Part shown: positions 50,954 through 60,800 of the stretch, piece by piece
Layout: the number at the start of each line of letters is the position of its first letter
How positions within the stretch are numbered: the first letter of the stretch is position 1
From: Pedobacter psychrophilus
GTDB taxonomy: Bacteria; Bacteroidota; Bacteroidia; Sphingobacteriales; Sphingobacteriaceae
Direction: 5' to 3'
Length of the DNA: 64,000 bases
Assembly (NCBI RefSeq): GCF_001652725.1
Contig: NZ_LWHJ01000032.1
Coordinates: forward strand, 62,001 to 126,000
Translations under genes and position numbers: made by a program
The notes under the pieces: model-generated
The model's database searches: none
What the model saw: only the letters and a program-made list of their open reading frames with translations
What the model was told of the DNA's origin: nothing

Positions 50954-52357
50954 ATGAAAATAACCTTTCATGGTGCTGCGCAAACCGTTACCGGCAGTAA
51001 ACATTTGTTAGAAACTGACAACGGAAAAAAAATTTTATTGGATTGCGGTTTGTTTCAAGGGCATGGATCCGAAACCAATAACATGAACGAAGACTTTGGT
51101 TTTGATCCAAAAACTATTGATTTTTTAGTCCTGTCCCATGCACATATAGATCATTCTGGTTTAATCCCAAGATTAGTGGCTCAGGGTTTTAAAGGTGATA
51201 TCATCTGTACACCGGCAACTTACAGATTGTGTAAAATCTTATTATTAGATTCTGCAAAAATCCAGGAAAACGATATTCGTTACACTAACAAAAGAAGAGA
51301 AAAACAAGGTAAACCTTTATTTGAACCACTTTACACTACAAAAGATGCAATAACAGCCCTAACTTTTTTTAAGAGCGTAAAATATGGCATAGTTTATCAA
51401 TTATTTGATGGTACAACGGTTTCTTTTGAAGATGCCGGACATATTATAGGAAGTGCCTCGGTTCATTTAAACATCAAAGAAAACGGTAAGGAGCCAGTAA
51501 AAATTTCTTTTAGTGGCGATGTTGGTAGGTATAAAGATTTAATCTTAAAAGCGCCAAATCCATTTAGACAGGCAGATTATATTTTATTAGAATCTACTTA
51601 TGGCGATAGCTTTCATGAGGATGCAAACCCAGCGGAAGATAGACTTTTGCAGATTATTGAAGAAACCTGTATAAATAGAAAAGGGAAAGTAATTATCCCG
51701 GCTTTTAGCGTTGGCAGAACACAAGAAATTTTATACTCCTTAAATAATTTAGAATTAAAAGGAAAATTACCCGATGTTAAATATTTTGTGGATAGCCCGC
51801 TATCAGAAAAAGCGACCATAGTGGTAAAATCTTTCCCTCATAATTTTAACGATAATGTACAAGAAGTTTTAAAAGTAGATGATGATCCGTTTGATTTTAA
51901 AGGCTTGCATTTTATAGAAGATACAGAAGAATCTATTGCATTAAATAGTGATCATTCGCCAATGGTTATTATTTCTTCAAGTGGCATGGCCGAAGCTGGA
52001 AGGGTAAAACATCATATAAAAAATAACATTGAAAACCCAAATTGTACTATTTTGATGGTGGGTTATGCAGAACCTTCTTCCCTTGCGGGGAGATTGAAAA
52101 ACGGTGTTAATCCTGTCGGGATTTTTGGAGATGATTATCCTGTTAACGCCAAAATAGAATCTTTACAATCTATGAGCGCACATGGAGATCAGCATGATTT
52201 ATTGCATTTTTTAGCTTGTCAGGATAAAAAGCAGATTAAGAAAATATTTTTAGTTCATGGCGATCCAAAAGTGCAATTCAATTTTAAGAAAAAACTACAA
52301 GAAGAAGGTTATGATGAGGTAGAAGTTCCATATAGACATCAGAGTTTTGAGATTTGA
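50954..52357 (+). CDS. Metallo-beta-lactamase/beta-CASP RNA-processing nuclease
   Basis: 467 aa. The MBL metal site HAHIDH is at 62-67 in LVLSHAHIDHSGLIPRLV; later ligands are FEDAGHIIGSASVHL and the SGDVGRY block. The beta-CASP domain and the C-terminal RMMBL region follow (PAFSVGRTQEILYSLNNL, SSSGMAEAGRVKHHI, HLVHGDPK-type block LVHGDPKVQF). This is the bacterial counterpart of CPSF73 (YsgA/TTHA0252 group), an RNA endonuclease or exonuclease acting on single-stranded RNA. It is divergent from blaI and monocistronic. Confidence 0.9.
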   Translation: MKITFHGAAQTVTGSKHLLETDNGKKILLDCGLFQGHGSETNNMNEDFGFDPKTIDFLVLSHAHIDHSGLIPRLVAQGFKGDIICTPATYRLCKILLLDSAKIQENDIRYTNKRREKQGKPLFEPLYTTKDAITALTFFKSVKYGIVYQLFDGTTVSFEDAGHIIGSASVHLNIKENGKEPVKISFSGDVGRYKDLILKAPNPFRQADYILLESTYGDSFHEDANPAEDRLLQIIEETCINRKGKVIIPAFSVGRTQEILYSLNNLELKGKLPDVKYFVDSPLSEKATIVVKSFPHNFNDNVQEVLKVDDDPFDFKGLHFIEDTEESIALNSDHSPMVIISSSGMAEAGRVKHHIKNNIENPNCTILMVGYAEPSSLAGRLKNGVNPVGIFGDDYPVNAKIESLQSMSAHGDQHDLLHFLACQDKKQIKKIFLVHGDPKVQFNFKKKLQEEGYDEVEVPYRHQSFEI

Positions 52358-52379
52358 TTTTGTTTGTTTTACCACAACG

Positions 52380-52545
52380 GACACCGAGGAAATAGCATAG
52401 AGGAAACAGAGGGGTTTTGAAAGTTAATTATTTGTCTGAATCTTGATTATTAGGATTTCAGGATGATTGACGTTTATGAAGCTTATTCAGCGTAAATCAG
52501 CGAAATTTGCGGGAGAAATTTAAAGTTTTTTTGCCACTAATGCAC
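52380..52545. repeat. Mosaic of text-like repeats in the spacer after the beta-CASP gene
   Basis: Successive fragments: ACACCGAGGAAATAGCATAG and AGGAAACAGAGG; TTGTCTGAATCTTGATTATT and AGGATTTCAGGATGATTG (inverted relative of R1); CAGCGTAAATCAGCGAAATT and TGCGGG; then GCCACTAATGCACTAATT. All are widely dispersed text types in Bacteroidota. The 350-bp spacer (52358-52708) holds no gene; the last 160 bp are AT-rich upstream sequence of the M28 gene. Confidence 0.7.
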
Positions 52546-52708
52546 TAATTTAACTAATCAAAATTTAACTAATCTGAATTAACCAAATCAATCAAAAGAA
52601 TCACGGTTCCTATAATTAAATTTAAGACAAATTATTTCTTCTATAAATTTGTTACTTTATAAATCATTCTAAATTAAGATATTGAACTTTCTTTAAACTC
52701 AATTTTAT

Positions 52709-54058
52709 ATGAAATATATCAAACTCTTACTTCTACTTTTCGTTACTAATATTTGTTTTGCGCAAACGGCAATCATTAAACAAGACATCAATATCAAAAA
52801 TATGGTGAATGATGTTTCTGCAAAAAATGTGGAGGCAACCGTCAGGAAGCTGGTAAGTTTTGGCACTCGCCATACTTTAAGTGATACTACGAGCAAAACT
52901 ACAGGAATTGGTGCTGCAAGAAATTGGATTAAAAGTGAGTTTGAAAAATACAGCACAGAAAGCGGGGGAAGATTAAAAGTTTCTTTCGATACTTTTATAC
53001 AACCTGCAGATGGTAACAGAGTTCCTAAGGACGCAACTTTAAAAAATGTGTTGGCAACATTACCTGGCACTGATCCAACCGATGATAGGATATTTATAGT
53101 TTCAGGGCATTATGATTCCAGGGTTTCACAAGCTAACGATGCGGTTTCGAAAGCACCCGGAGCAGTAGATGATGCATCAGGAACAGCAACTGTGATGGAA
53201 TTGGCAAGGGTAATGAGCAAGCAAAAATATAGTGCAACTATTATTTTTATGGCCGCTGTTGGCGAAGAACAAGGTTTATATGGTGCAACTCATTTAGCTA
53301 AAAAAGCAAAAGCAGAAGGTTGGAATGTGGTAGCCATGATTACTAATGACATTGTAGGTAATACTTATGGCGAACAAACTGATTTAAAAGATAACCGATC
53401 TGTAAGAGTTTTTAGCGAAGGTGTACCAGTAACTGAAACAAAACAAGAAGGTGGATTAAGGATTGCAGTTGGTGGCGAAAATGATAGCCCGGCGAGGGAA
53501 TTTGCTAGGTATGTAAAAGAGGTTGCAGAAAGATACGTAGATCAATTAGAGGTTAAATTGATTTACAGAAGAGACCGCTATTTACGCGGTGGCGACCATA
53601 CCGCTTTTTCTCAAGAAGGTTTTGCCGCAGTGAGGTTTACAGAAATGAATGAGAATTTTAATAGACAACATCAGGATGTAAGGGTAGAAAAAGGCGTTGA
53701 TTATGGAGATATGCCAGATTTTGCAGATTATAATTATATCCAAAAAGTTTGTCGAATGAATTTATCTGTATTGGCAAATATTGCCAAAGCACCTGCTGCT
53801 CCGGTAAATGTGGGAATTGTAACTTCAGATTTAACAAATAATACTACGTTAAAATGGGAAGCTCCAAAAAGTGCTAAACCGGCTGGTTATTATATTTTAA
53901 TGAGAGAAACAACATCACCTTATTGGGAGAAGAAAATTTATGTAACAGAAAACCAAGTTACTTTACCTTATTCTAAGGATAATTACTTTTTCGCGGTTCA
54001 ATCTGTAGATGCAGAAGGACATGAGAGTTCAATTGTTTTTCCTAAACCGGTGAGATAG
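52709..54058 (+). CDS. M28-family aminopeptidase with C-terminal fibronectin-like module
   Basis: 449 aa, signal peptide MKYIKLLLLLFVTNICFAQ. The M28 zinc site is visible: SGHYDSR (first His and nearby Asp), PGAVDDASGTA (bridging Asp), AAVGEEQGLYG (catalytic Glu-Glu), the Asp in TNDIVGN and a late His in RGGDHTAFSQEGFAAVRF. The last 90 residues are a fibronectin-type-III-like strand set (PAAPVNVGIVTSDLTNNTTLKWEAPKSAKPAG). It removes N-terminal residues from peptides outside the cytoplasm. truA follows after 15 bp, probably on the same transcript. Confidence 0.9.
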   Translation: MKYIKLLLLLFVTNICFAQTAIIKQDINIKNMVNDVSAKNVEATVRKLVSFGTRHTLSDTTSKTTGIGAARNWIKSEFEKYSTESGGRLKVSFDTFIQPADGNRVPKDATLKNVLATLPGTDPTDDRIFIVSGHYDSRVSQANDAVSKAPGAVDDASGTATVMELARVMSKQKYSATIIFMAAVGEEQGLYGATHLAKKAKAEGWNVVAMITNDIVGNTYGEQTDLKDNRSVRVFSEGVPVTETKQEGGLRIAVGGENDSPAREFARYVKEVAERYVDQLEVKLIYRRDRYLRGGDHTAFSQEGFAAVRFTEMNENFNRQHQDVRVEKGVDYGDMPDFADYNYIQKVCRMNLSVLANIAKAPAAPVNVGIVTSDLTNNTTLKWEAPKSAKPAGYYILMRETTSPYWEKKIYVTENQVTLPYSKDNYFFAVQSVDAEGHESSIVFPKPVR

Positions 54059-54073
54059 AATCAATTATTTTTA

Positions 54074-54877
54074 ATGAGATATTTTTTCCACATCGCATAC
54101 GTTGGTGCAAATTATAATGGTTGGCAAAAAAATGGAAAAACAAATAGCGTTCAAAAAGTTATTGAAGAATGCTTAAAGCAGATTTTAAAAATTGATGTTA
54201 ATATAAATGGTTGTGGCAGAACTGATGCAAAAGTTAGCGCCAGTCAGTTTTTTTTCCATTTGGATGTTGATGTTATTTTAGATGAGGTTTTCTTTTTTAG
54301 ATTGAACAAACTTTTACCATCTGATATTTCTGTATTTGATATTATTAAAATGGATGGTTTGCCTCATGCCCGGTTTGATGCCATACAAAGGAAATATGAT
54401 TATTTTATCCATACCTATAAAGACCCTTTTTTAAATCCGTCCAGTTCGCTTTATTTAGGATTAAATGTTGATGTGGAAAAACTTAAATCCGCAACTGCTT
54501 TGTTGCTCAATTATAACGATTACCGCCCGTTTTGTACCGCTCCAGATAAAAACGAACACACTATTTGTCACATTTCTGAAGCCAAATGGTTGATGAGTAA
54601 AAGCGGAGACAGATTGAGGTTCCAGATTTCTGCCAACCGTTTTTTAGGTAAGATGATCAGGATAATTGTAGGACAATTATTGAAAGTTGGAGAACACAAA
54701 TTAACAGTAGAAGAATTTGAAAGTTATTTAATCAATTTAGAAACACCCAAAATTTTATCTCCGGCGCATCCTCAAGGCTTATATCTATCAAAAGTTACTT
54801 ATCCATATTTAGATTTAAAACCAAAAACATCTTTCTTTAACCTCAATTTTGAGGAAGATTATTGGAGAGAAATATGA
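54074..54877 (+). CDS. truA: tRNA pseudouridine synthase A
   Basis: 267 aa. It makes pseudouridine at positions 38-40 of the anticodon stem of many tRNAs. The catalytic Asp51 is in GCGRTDAKVSA, and the FHIAYVGANYNGWQKNGKTNSVQ opening and the RFLGKMIRIIVGQLL block are signatures. It is 15 bp after the M28 gene and converges on the barrel protein gene, with repeat copy C between them. Confidence 0.94.
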   Translation: MRYFFHIAYVGANYNGWQKNGKTNSVQKVIEECLKQILKIDVNINGCGRTDAKVSASQFFFHLDVDVILDEVFFFRLNKLLPSDISVFDIIKMDGLPHARFDAIQRKYDYFIHTYKDPFLNPSSSLYLGLNVDVEKLKSATALLLNYNDYRPFCTAPDKNEHTICHISEAKWLMSKSGDRLRFQISANRFLGKMIRIIVGQLLKVGEHKLTVEEFESYLINLETPKILSPAHPQGLYLSKVTYPYLDLKPKTSFFNLNFEEDYWREI

Positions 54878-54884
54878 GTTTTTT

Positions 54885-54986
54885 GCGTTAGGGATTACAG
54901 CGGTATACTTTTTTTCTTTTTCTGAAAAAGAGATTTAGCGGAAAGCCCGACATCATTTGCCCAATTAGGCAAATGATGTAACGCCC
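54885..54986. repeat. Dispersed palindromic element, copy C (inverted)
   Basis: 102 bp from GCGTTAGGGATTACAGCGG to TAACGCCC, opposite in orientation to copies A and B. It contains an additional perfect hairpin CATCATTTGCC/GGCAAATGATG and the block AGCGGAAAGCCCGA seen in the wider family. Its TTTCTTTTTCTGAAAAAGA core is an inverted repeat. It sits between the convergent truA and barrel genes and may act as their terminator. Confidence 0.8.
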
Positions 54987-54998
54987 AAATATTATTTT

Positions 54999-57746
54999 TT
55001 AATCTCTTCTAAATTCTCTTCTTTCGCCACCAATATTATCTGGTACCGTTGTGTTGCCGCCAGCAAATTTTGATATATTGAAAGTAAAGCTTAGCATAAA
55101 ATATCTTGATAATCTGTTGCTTTGAGATAAAATGGTTGAAGTACTTGTAGCCGTATAAGAAAGACTGGTGCTTTGGTCTAATAAATCAAATGCTTGTAAT
55201 TTTAAGCTCCCCTTTTTACCCTTAAAAAATTGCTTTTCTAAATAAGTATTGATAATAAATGGGTTAGTGCTAATGCTATTAAAACCGCTATTAAATGTTT
55301 TATCTAAAGTAGTTCCCCAAATCCAACTCTTTAAGAAATATATTTTAGAATCTAAACTGGTTGAATAAGAATTAACTTCAGAATTGGCTCTAGTATTAAT
55401 GGTATTATTGTTTCTATTATAAGTATAGGTTGCAGAAGGTTCAACATCAAACCATTCTGTAGGGTTAATTTGAATTCCTAATCTTTGGCTTATAATTAAG
55501 TTTTTACCTGTATTAGAGACATTATCTACAAATGATATGTTATTGTTATAAAAAGCAGATCCTCTTAATCTAACAACATATTTTTTATCTGAAAAAGGCT
55601 TAGAAAACGCGTAAAAACCATTTAAGGTATAATAACCATCGGCATTTACATAAGTGGTATTTTGTAATACGGTACGATCATTAGCTACAGGATAATTGGT
55701 AACGCTTGTTACAATTTTATCGTTAGTGAAATTATAAGATAAATTAGTGAATAATACATTGCCACTGGCAAAATCAAAATTGTTGTAACGAATGCTTGCG
55801 CTATTGGTAAATTCTGGCAATAAGTTGCTGTTACCGGTTACATAATATTGTGCGTTAGATTTATCGATAATTGGTTGTAGCTGATTATAGCTAGGCTGAT
55901 TTGACCTTCCGTTATAATTGAAACTTAACTCCCTGGTTCTGGAAAATTTATAACTAAATCTTGCATTTGGAAAAATATTGGTAACTATCCTATCAGGATT
56001 ATTTGTGCCCGTTAATGTTGCAGGTTGTACCGCAAAACCTAAACTGTAATTATATTTTTTTTCGTTTACACGATAATTTGCTCCAAATCGGTTAGTAATA
56101 TAATCAGAAACATATTGATTACTTTGGTTTGTATCAAATATTGGATCTTGTCCAAATATGTTACTATTAAATACTCGTCTATCATTATCTGCCCTCGCAA
56201 AACCATAAGCATAGTTAAATTCTAAATTTTTAGTCTTGGTTAAAGGCTCTGTATATGACAAGCGCAATCTTACGTTATCATTTTTATTATCGCCATTGAT
56301 GATTTGATTTTGATATTTTTCTAACTGAGTTGTTTGAGTATTGTATACATTATATAAATAATCCTGGTCTAGGTTAGTGCTAGTAGAATTGAAAGATCCC
56401 TCAAAAGATAAATTTCTCGCCTGTGCACCAAATCTATGGTTGTATAAAAATTCCACCCCGTAATTAGGATTAGAATTTTCAGAATTATTTAAAGAATTTC
56501 CGTAGGTGTTTGTATTAGGACTTTGGTTAGTAAAATTTGAAATGTAACCAGAATTATTTGTTCCAAATGAAAGATTTGGTGTTAATTTTAAATAATTTAA
56601 ACTATCAATTTTGTATTCTAGGTTAAAGTTGAACCTGTGTGTATTATTTTTAGTTTCTGAATTATCTAAAGTATTGTTATTTAAAACCACACCACCACCT
56701 AGTAAAGTATTTAGATTGGTACTATTTGTATTGTTATCTCTATTCGCAAAGCTATAACTGCCATAAGCTGTAATTTTTGGTCCCCATACGTCCCGGTAGT
56801 TAAAACCTATTGAATTTACATTGGTTAAACCATCATTACCTCCGCCGCCGCCTCCAAAATTACCTCCGCCTCTTCTGCCACTGCCACCGCCACCTGTTGC
56901 TCCTTGTGTTAAGCTGAAAACATTTGCATTGGTATTATTAAAATTCCCTAAAACGGCTAATTGTTGATCATTATCAAAAGAAGCTGCAAAAACAGAACCT
57001 TGATAACGTTCTTTATCTCCGCCACCAACAACTCCCCTTGCTAAATATCCTTTGTTTTTATCTTTTCTGATGGTAAAGTTTAATATTTTATCAGGATCAC
57101 CATCTTTAACACCGGTAATATTTGCCTGATCACCGTAATCATCTATAATTTGAACTTTTTCAATCACGTCTGCAGGTAATTGTTGAGTTGCAGTTTTTAC
57201 ATCACCACCAAAAAAATCTTTTCCGTTAATACGGATTTTTGTAATTGCTTTACCTTGTGCAGTTACATTGCCATCTCTATCTACTTCAATTCCAGGTAAT
57301 TTTTTTAATAAATCTTCTGCTAAAGCATTCTCTTTAAGTTTATATGCTCCTGCTCGGTATTCTAAAGTATCTTCTTTTACGGTTACGTCTGGCGTTCCGT
57401 TTACTACAACCTCATTTAAAACCCTGCTATCATTCTTTAGAATAATTGGGTCTAAAACAATTCTTGTAGCTTTTGCATCATTTAAATATCTTCTTTTTAT
57501 GGGTTGATATCCCAATGCAGTTATCGTTATTACAAACTCAGATGATTTTATGTTATTGAAAACGAAAATCCCATCTAAATTGGTTATTGCAGATGTAGTG
57601 TCTTTTACGGAAACTAATTTAACAGCTGCGCTAATAACAGGATTATCCAAAGAATCTTTAACAACTCCGCTAACTTCTAATTTTGTTTGTGCCTTTAATC
57701 CTTGTAAAGCCAAAAGGCAAATTAGAAGTAAGTATATTTTTTTCAT
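54999..57746 (-). CDS. Large TonB-receptor-like outer-membrane barrel protein
   Basis: 915 aa from the ATG at 57746, which begins the signal peptide MKKIYLLLICLLALQGLKAQ; the frame extends 60 bp further upstream without a better start. A CarboxypepD_reg domain (about 22-100) is followed by a plug-like region (VVVNGTPDVTVKEDTLEYRAGAY, then LPGIEVDRDGNVTAQGKAITKIRINGKDFFGGD) and an OMP_b-brl_3-type barrel. A glycine-rich loop, GGGGSGRRGGGNFGGGGGGN, lies near residue 290. It probably imports or exports something in a TonB-dependent way; the substrate is unknown. The preceding gene also has a Gly-rich tail, and both follow the two-component genes. Confidence 0.82.
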   Translation of the reverse strand: MKKIYLLLICLLALQGLKAQTKLEVSGVVKDSLDNPVISAAVKLVSVKDTTSAITNLDGIFVFNNIKSSEFVITITALGYQPIKRRYLNDAKATRIVLDPIILKNDSRVLNEVVVNGTPDVTVKEDTLEYRAGAYKLKENALAEDLLKKLPGIEVDRDGNVTAQGKAITKIRINGKDFFGGDVKTATQQLPADVIEKVQIIDDYGDQANITGVKDGDPDKILNFTIRKDKNKGYLARGVVGGGDKERYQGSVFAASFDNDQQLAVLGNFNNTNANVFSLTQGATGGGGSGRRGGGNFGGGGGGNDGLTNVNSIGFNYRDVWGPKITAYGSYSFANRDNNTNSTNLNTLLGGGVVLNNNTLDNSETKNNTHRFNFNLEYKIDSLNYLKLTPNLSFGTNNSGYISNFTNQSPNTNTYGNSLNNSENSNPNYGVEFLYNHRFGAQARNLSFEGSFNSTSTNLDQDYLYNVYNTQTTQLEKYQNQIINGDNKNDNVRLRLSYTEPLTKTKNLEFNYAYGFARADNDRRVFNSNIFGQDPIFDTNQSNQYVSDYITNRFGANYRVNEKKYNYSLGFAVQPATLTGTNNPDRIVTNIFPNARFSYKFSRTRELSFNYNGRSNQPSYNQLQPIIDKSNAQYYVTGNSNLLPEFTNSASIRYNNFDFASGNVLFTNLSYNFTNDKIVTSVTNYPVANDRTVLQNTTYVNADGYYTLNGFYAFSKPFSDKKYVVRLRGSAFYNNNISFVDNVSNTGKNLIISQRLGIQINPTEWFDVEPSATYTYNRNNNTINTRANSEVNSYSTSLDSKIYFLKSWIWGTTLDKTFNSGFNSISTNPFIINTYLEKQFFKGKKGSLKLQAFDLLDQSTSLSYTATSTSTILSQSNRLSRYFMLSFTFNISKFAGGNTTVPDNIGGERREFRRD

Positions 57747-57827
57747 TATTATTTTTTTAAATATTTTATGATTGATTATTGCAAAACTGAATATTTGTTT
57801 TAACATAATATTCAGTTAGCCAAAATG

Positions 57828-58670
57828 TTACTTAACTAATTTAGCTTTAACCCAGAAATCAGTTGGAGAAAATAAGGACATGTAATCAGAACCACCCTGA
57901 GCCCCAGTTCTAGCTCCACCACCAAAATTACCGCTACCACCACTGCTGCTTCTAACTCCATCTCCACCCATTCCTCCGCCAAAGCCACCGCCTCCGCCAC
58001 CCATTTCGGGCATTTCAATTCCATTGAGTTTAATATTAATCGCAAATTCATTTGCATTAGCAGCATCTAAGCCAACTAATTTTAATGGAACGGCTAACTC
58101 ATAAATCAATGCGTTCTTATCATTATAATTAATACCTGTTTTAATACCATAAGTATTATAGATAGAAATACTTTCTACTGTAATATCGCTAAAACCAGTA
58201 ACCTTAATTTCTTTTAAACCAGTCAGAGTTTTTTGTCTAATTTCGGTTCTTTCTTTCGCTCTTTCTTCAGGTGTTTTTTGAGTAGTATTTTCGCTATTTC
58301 TATTACCGCGGTTTCTCATTTCAGCCATCATAGCTGTGCGGTCTACAATTGGAAAGGTAATAGCTGAAACGGCTTTTTTCTTCCCTGTTGCATTTACAGA
58401 AACGCTTACACCACCCGCCATAATTTTATTTCCTTCCATTTGCTTATTCGCTTTCAAAAAAACATAAAGATTGTTTTGATCATGAGTAAAGGCGTAATTA
58501 AGTTTAGTTGTTTTATCGTAATTGACTAAGGAATCTGAGAACTCTAAAAGTTTACCATCAATTTTTATGGTTGCATTAGAGGTTGGTATTTCAATAACAT
58601 CTTGTGCCATTAGATTGGTAGTAAACAATAAAACAGATAGAAGTGAAATATAAAAGGATAAAATTTTCAT
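57828..58670 (-). CDS. Secreted glycine-rich protein of unknown function
   Basis: 280 aa. Signal peptide ending LLFTTNLMAQ. An N-terminal beta-rich region (VIEIPTSNATIKIDGKLLEFSD, then YAFTHDQNNLYVFLKANKQ) suggests a small carbohydrate- or ligand-binding-like sandwich; I do not recognise the family. Near the C-terminus is a tail of glycine with few charges, GGGGGFGGGMGGDGVRSSSG. It lies 81 bp upstream of the barrel gene on the same strand and 107 bp downstream of the response regulator, so it may be regulated by it. The shared Gly-rich segments suggest the two exported proteins act together (inference). Confidence 0.65.
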   Translation of the reverse strand: MKILSFYISLLSVLLFTTNLMAQDVIEIPTSNATIKIDGKLLEFSDSLVNYDKTTKLNYAFTHDQNNLYVFLKANKQMEGNKIMAGGVSVSVNATGKKKAVSAITFPIVDRTAMMAEMRNRGNRNSENTTQKTPEERAKERTEIRQKTLTGLKEIKVTGFSDITVESISIYNTYGIKTGINYNDKNALIYELAVPLKLVGLDAANANEFAINIKLNGIEMPEMGGGGGGFGGGMGGDGVRSSSGGSGNFGGGARTGAQGGSDYMSLFSPTDFWVKAKLVK

Positions 58671-58777
58671 TTTGTATTAATTTAGAATGTAATGATAGCG
58701 TGTTTATTGATTAATTAAGATTGTTTTATACCTAACCATCATATTTGTAGCTGAAAGGCTTTTATATAGAGATTAGA

Positions 58778-59497
58778 TTATAGATTTTTATTATTGATAT
58801 GTTGTATTAATGAATCTCTATAATGATCAGAAACAGAAATTTCTTTGTTGGGAAGTATAACATGATTTCGTTTAAAAGCAATCATGTGGTTTAGGGATAC
58901 AATAAAAGATTTATGAATTCTTAAAAAATCATTTACAGGCAATTTCTCTTCTAGATATCGCATACTTAAGCGGGTAATAATTGGCTTATCATTTCCTAAT
59001 AAATAAATTTTTATATAATCCTTTAAAGCTTCAATGTATTCTATATCTTCTATTTTTATCTTGATATTGGCATAATCTTCATTAACAAAAAGATAATCAT
59101 TTTTGATGTTTTGAGAATTTTCATTCTGATAGGTTAAGTTATAAAGATCATATGCCTTATTTGCCGCTTTTAGAAACCTATCAAAAGGGACAGGTTTTAA
59201 TAAATAATCTAGAACATCTAAATCAAAACCATCTAATGCATATTTTTCATAAGCTGTAACCAAAATTACCATTGGTGGTTTAGCCAATGTTTTTAATAAT
59301 TGTAAACCGCTTATTCCCGGCATTTGTATGTCTAAAAATATCAGGTCGATTTTTTCATTTTTGATGATTTCTAATGCTCCAATACCGTTTTTGCACAAGC
59401 CTTTTAAATTTAAAAAAGGAACCTGATTTATATTGTCCTCCATTAACTCACGAGCCAGTTTCTCGTCGTCAATTACTAAGCAATTAATCATTTGCAT
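58778..59497 (-). CDS. LytTR-family response regulator
   Basis: 239 aa. The receiver domain has Asp10-Asp11 and the phosphoacceptor Asp56 (IFLDIQMPG), with the conserved [23 protein letters not shown] block. The C-terminal LytTR DNA-binding domain (about 135-235) contains [17 protein letters not shown] and [15 protein letters not shown]. It overlaps the kinase gene by 14 nt. Phosphorylation by that kinase should drive transcription of nearby genes, of which the glycine-rich and barrel protein genes are the first candidates. Confidence 0.94.
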   Translation of the reverse strand: MQMINCLVIDDEKLARELMEDNINQVPFLNLKGLCKNGIGALEIIKNEKIDLIFLDIQMPGISGLQLLKTLAKPPMVILVTAYEKYALDGFDLDVLDYLLKPVPFDRFLKAANKAYDLYNLTYQNENSQNIKNDYLFVNEDYANIKIKIEDIEYIEALKDYIKIYLLGNDKPIITRLSMRYLEEKLPVNDFLRIHKSFIVSLNHMIAFKRNHVILPNKEISVSDHYRDSLIQHINNKNL

Positions 59498-60509
59498 CTA
59501 ATTTAAGATTAACAATATATTTACCATCTTGGTTTGATATGGTTAACTTATAATTGTTTTCATAAAGTAAGTCTAATCTTCGCTTTACATTAATTAAACC
59601 AATCCCAGAACTATCGTCTTTACTTTCGCTGATGTCTGCAATATCATTCTCAACTAAAAAATTTAATGTTTTATCTACCGCTGTAAGTTTGATTTTGATA
59701 GTTGGGTTTTCTAAAGATCCCATGCCATGTTTAAAAGCATTTTCTACAAACGGAATCAATAACATAGGTTCTAAATCAAAATTCTCAATGTTGCCTTCTA
59801 CCGTAAATATAATGATTACATCATCTCCAAATCTTAATTTTTGAAGATCTATATAACCGTTTAAATATTTTAATTCTTGAGATAAGTTAATTTTACCTTG
59901 ATTTCCCTCATACAGCATATATCTCAATAAATTACTTAATTGTATCAATGCCGGCTCCATTTTATCACTTTTTTTACGAGCCAAAGAAACCAGGTTATTA
60001 AGCACATTAAACATAAAATGAGGACTTATCTGCGATCTTAAAAAGCTCAACTCAGTTTTAAGGTTTTCTGTTTCCTTATCCTTGTTTAACTTTCTGGATT
60101 TTAAATTATCGATAATAATCCGGTAGCTACAACTGGTAACTATAATAAAAATATAAGATATAAAATTGGCGAAAAACGGTCTTCCCCATTTCCTTTTAAT
60201 TGGAAACAGTTGTTGATCTACATATTTTGATAAGAACCAAACTATTATTAATGATAATGCAATCACCAATAGATAAATTAGAACACCTTTCTTTTTTAGA
60301 ATTGAAGGGAAAAAATAATATGCATTAGCATAGAATATAATCGCCAGTATGGTATTATTAATTAGCGACCTGTAAATATAATAATCAGAAAAATTACTTG
60401 ATGGGCCATTATACCTAAACAAAAAAGAAGGAAGGATTAATAATACCCAAAATACAGTGTTAATTACTATCAACTGAAAGCTATACCCTTTATTATTTAT
60501 GCTGTTCAT
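59484..60509 (-). CDS. LytS-type sensor histidine kinase
   Basis: 341 aa. Four membrane helices occupy the first 125 residues ([62 protein letters not shown]), with no periplasmic sensor domain. The histidine lies in [17 protein letters not shown], the His_kinase domain of the LytS/YehU branch, and the ATPase N-box and G-box follow ([29 protein letters not shown]). It pairs with the LytTR regulator downstream. The 133 bp upstream, before a hairpin at 60643, hold no gene. Confidence 0.93.
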   Translation of the reverse strand: MNSINNKGYSFQLIVINTVFWVLLILPSFLFRYNGPSSNFSDYYIYRSLINNTILAIIFYANAYYFFPSILKKKGVLIYLLVIALSLIIVWFLSKYVDQQLFPIKRKWGRPFFANFISYIFIIVTSCSYRIIIDNLKSRKLNKDKETENLKTELSFLRSQISPHFMFNVLNNLVSLARKKSDKMEPALIQLSNLLRYMLYEGNQGKINLSQELKYLNGYIDLQKLRFGDDVIIIFTVEGNIENFDLEPMLLIPFVENAFKHGMGSLENPTIKIKLTAVDKTLNFLVENDIADISESKDDSSGIGLINVKRRLDLLYENNYKLTISNQDGKYIVNLKLDAND

Positions 60510-60632
60510 TTATAAATTTATCTTTTTATGTAGGATAACACATTAGCAAATGAAAACATTATCATTTTTAAAACGATAAAATTTAGCTAAGCTTGGTATA
60601 TAAATATACAAAAGAGGAATTGAGTGCTATAA

Positions 60633-60679
60633 GGTAAAAATAAAAATGCCCGTTCTCACGTTCTGAGATCGGGCATTTT
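60633..60679 (-). terminator. Orphan intrinsic terminator (minus strand)
   Basis: AAAATGCCCG, a one-base bulge, TCTCA, CGTTC, TGAGA, one base, CGGGCATTTT: an almost perfect hairpin with a TTTTTATTTTT tract on the minus strand. No gene ends here on either strand, so it must end a transcript that is not annotated as coding. It is the 3' boundary of the candidate RNA at 60680-60908. Confidence 0.85.
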
Positions 60680-60800
60680 ACACAATAAAACTTAGAAAAG
60701 ATTAATAAACCCAATTTTACAATTTAAGTTAAAATCTTCCTTTTGGCAATCAGCACAACTGCCATGAAATCTTGTACGGAAAACTTTTAATTAGGTTATA
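60643..60800 (-). ncRNA. Candidate small RNA or leader RNA upstream of the lytS-like operon
   Basis: No gene occupies 60510-60908. Reading the minus strand, a hairpin TGGCAGTT/GATTGCCA at 60744-60764 is followed by AT-rich sequence and the orphan terminator. A short open frame on this strand, with no start codon, reads VFRTRFHGSCADCQKEDF. A short AUG frame also exists (MAVVLIAKRKILT). No TAnnTTTG promoter was found, so the transcript is inferred from the terminator only. Confidence 0.35.
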
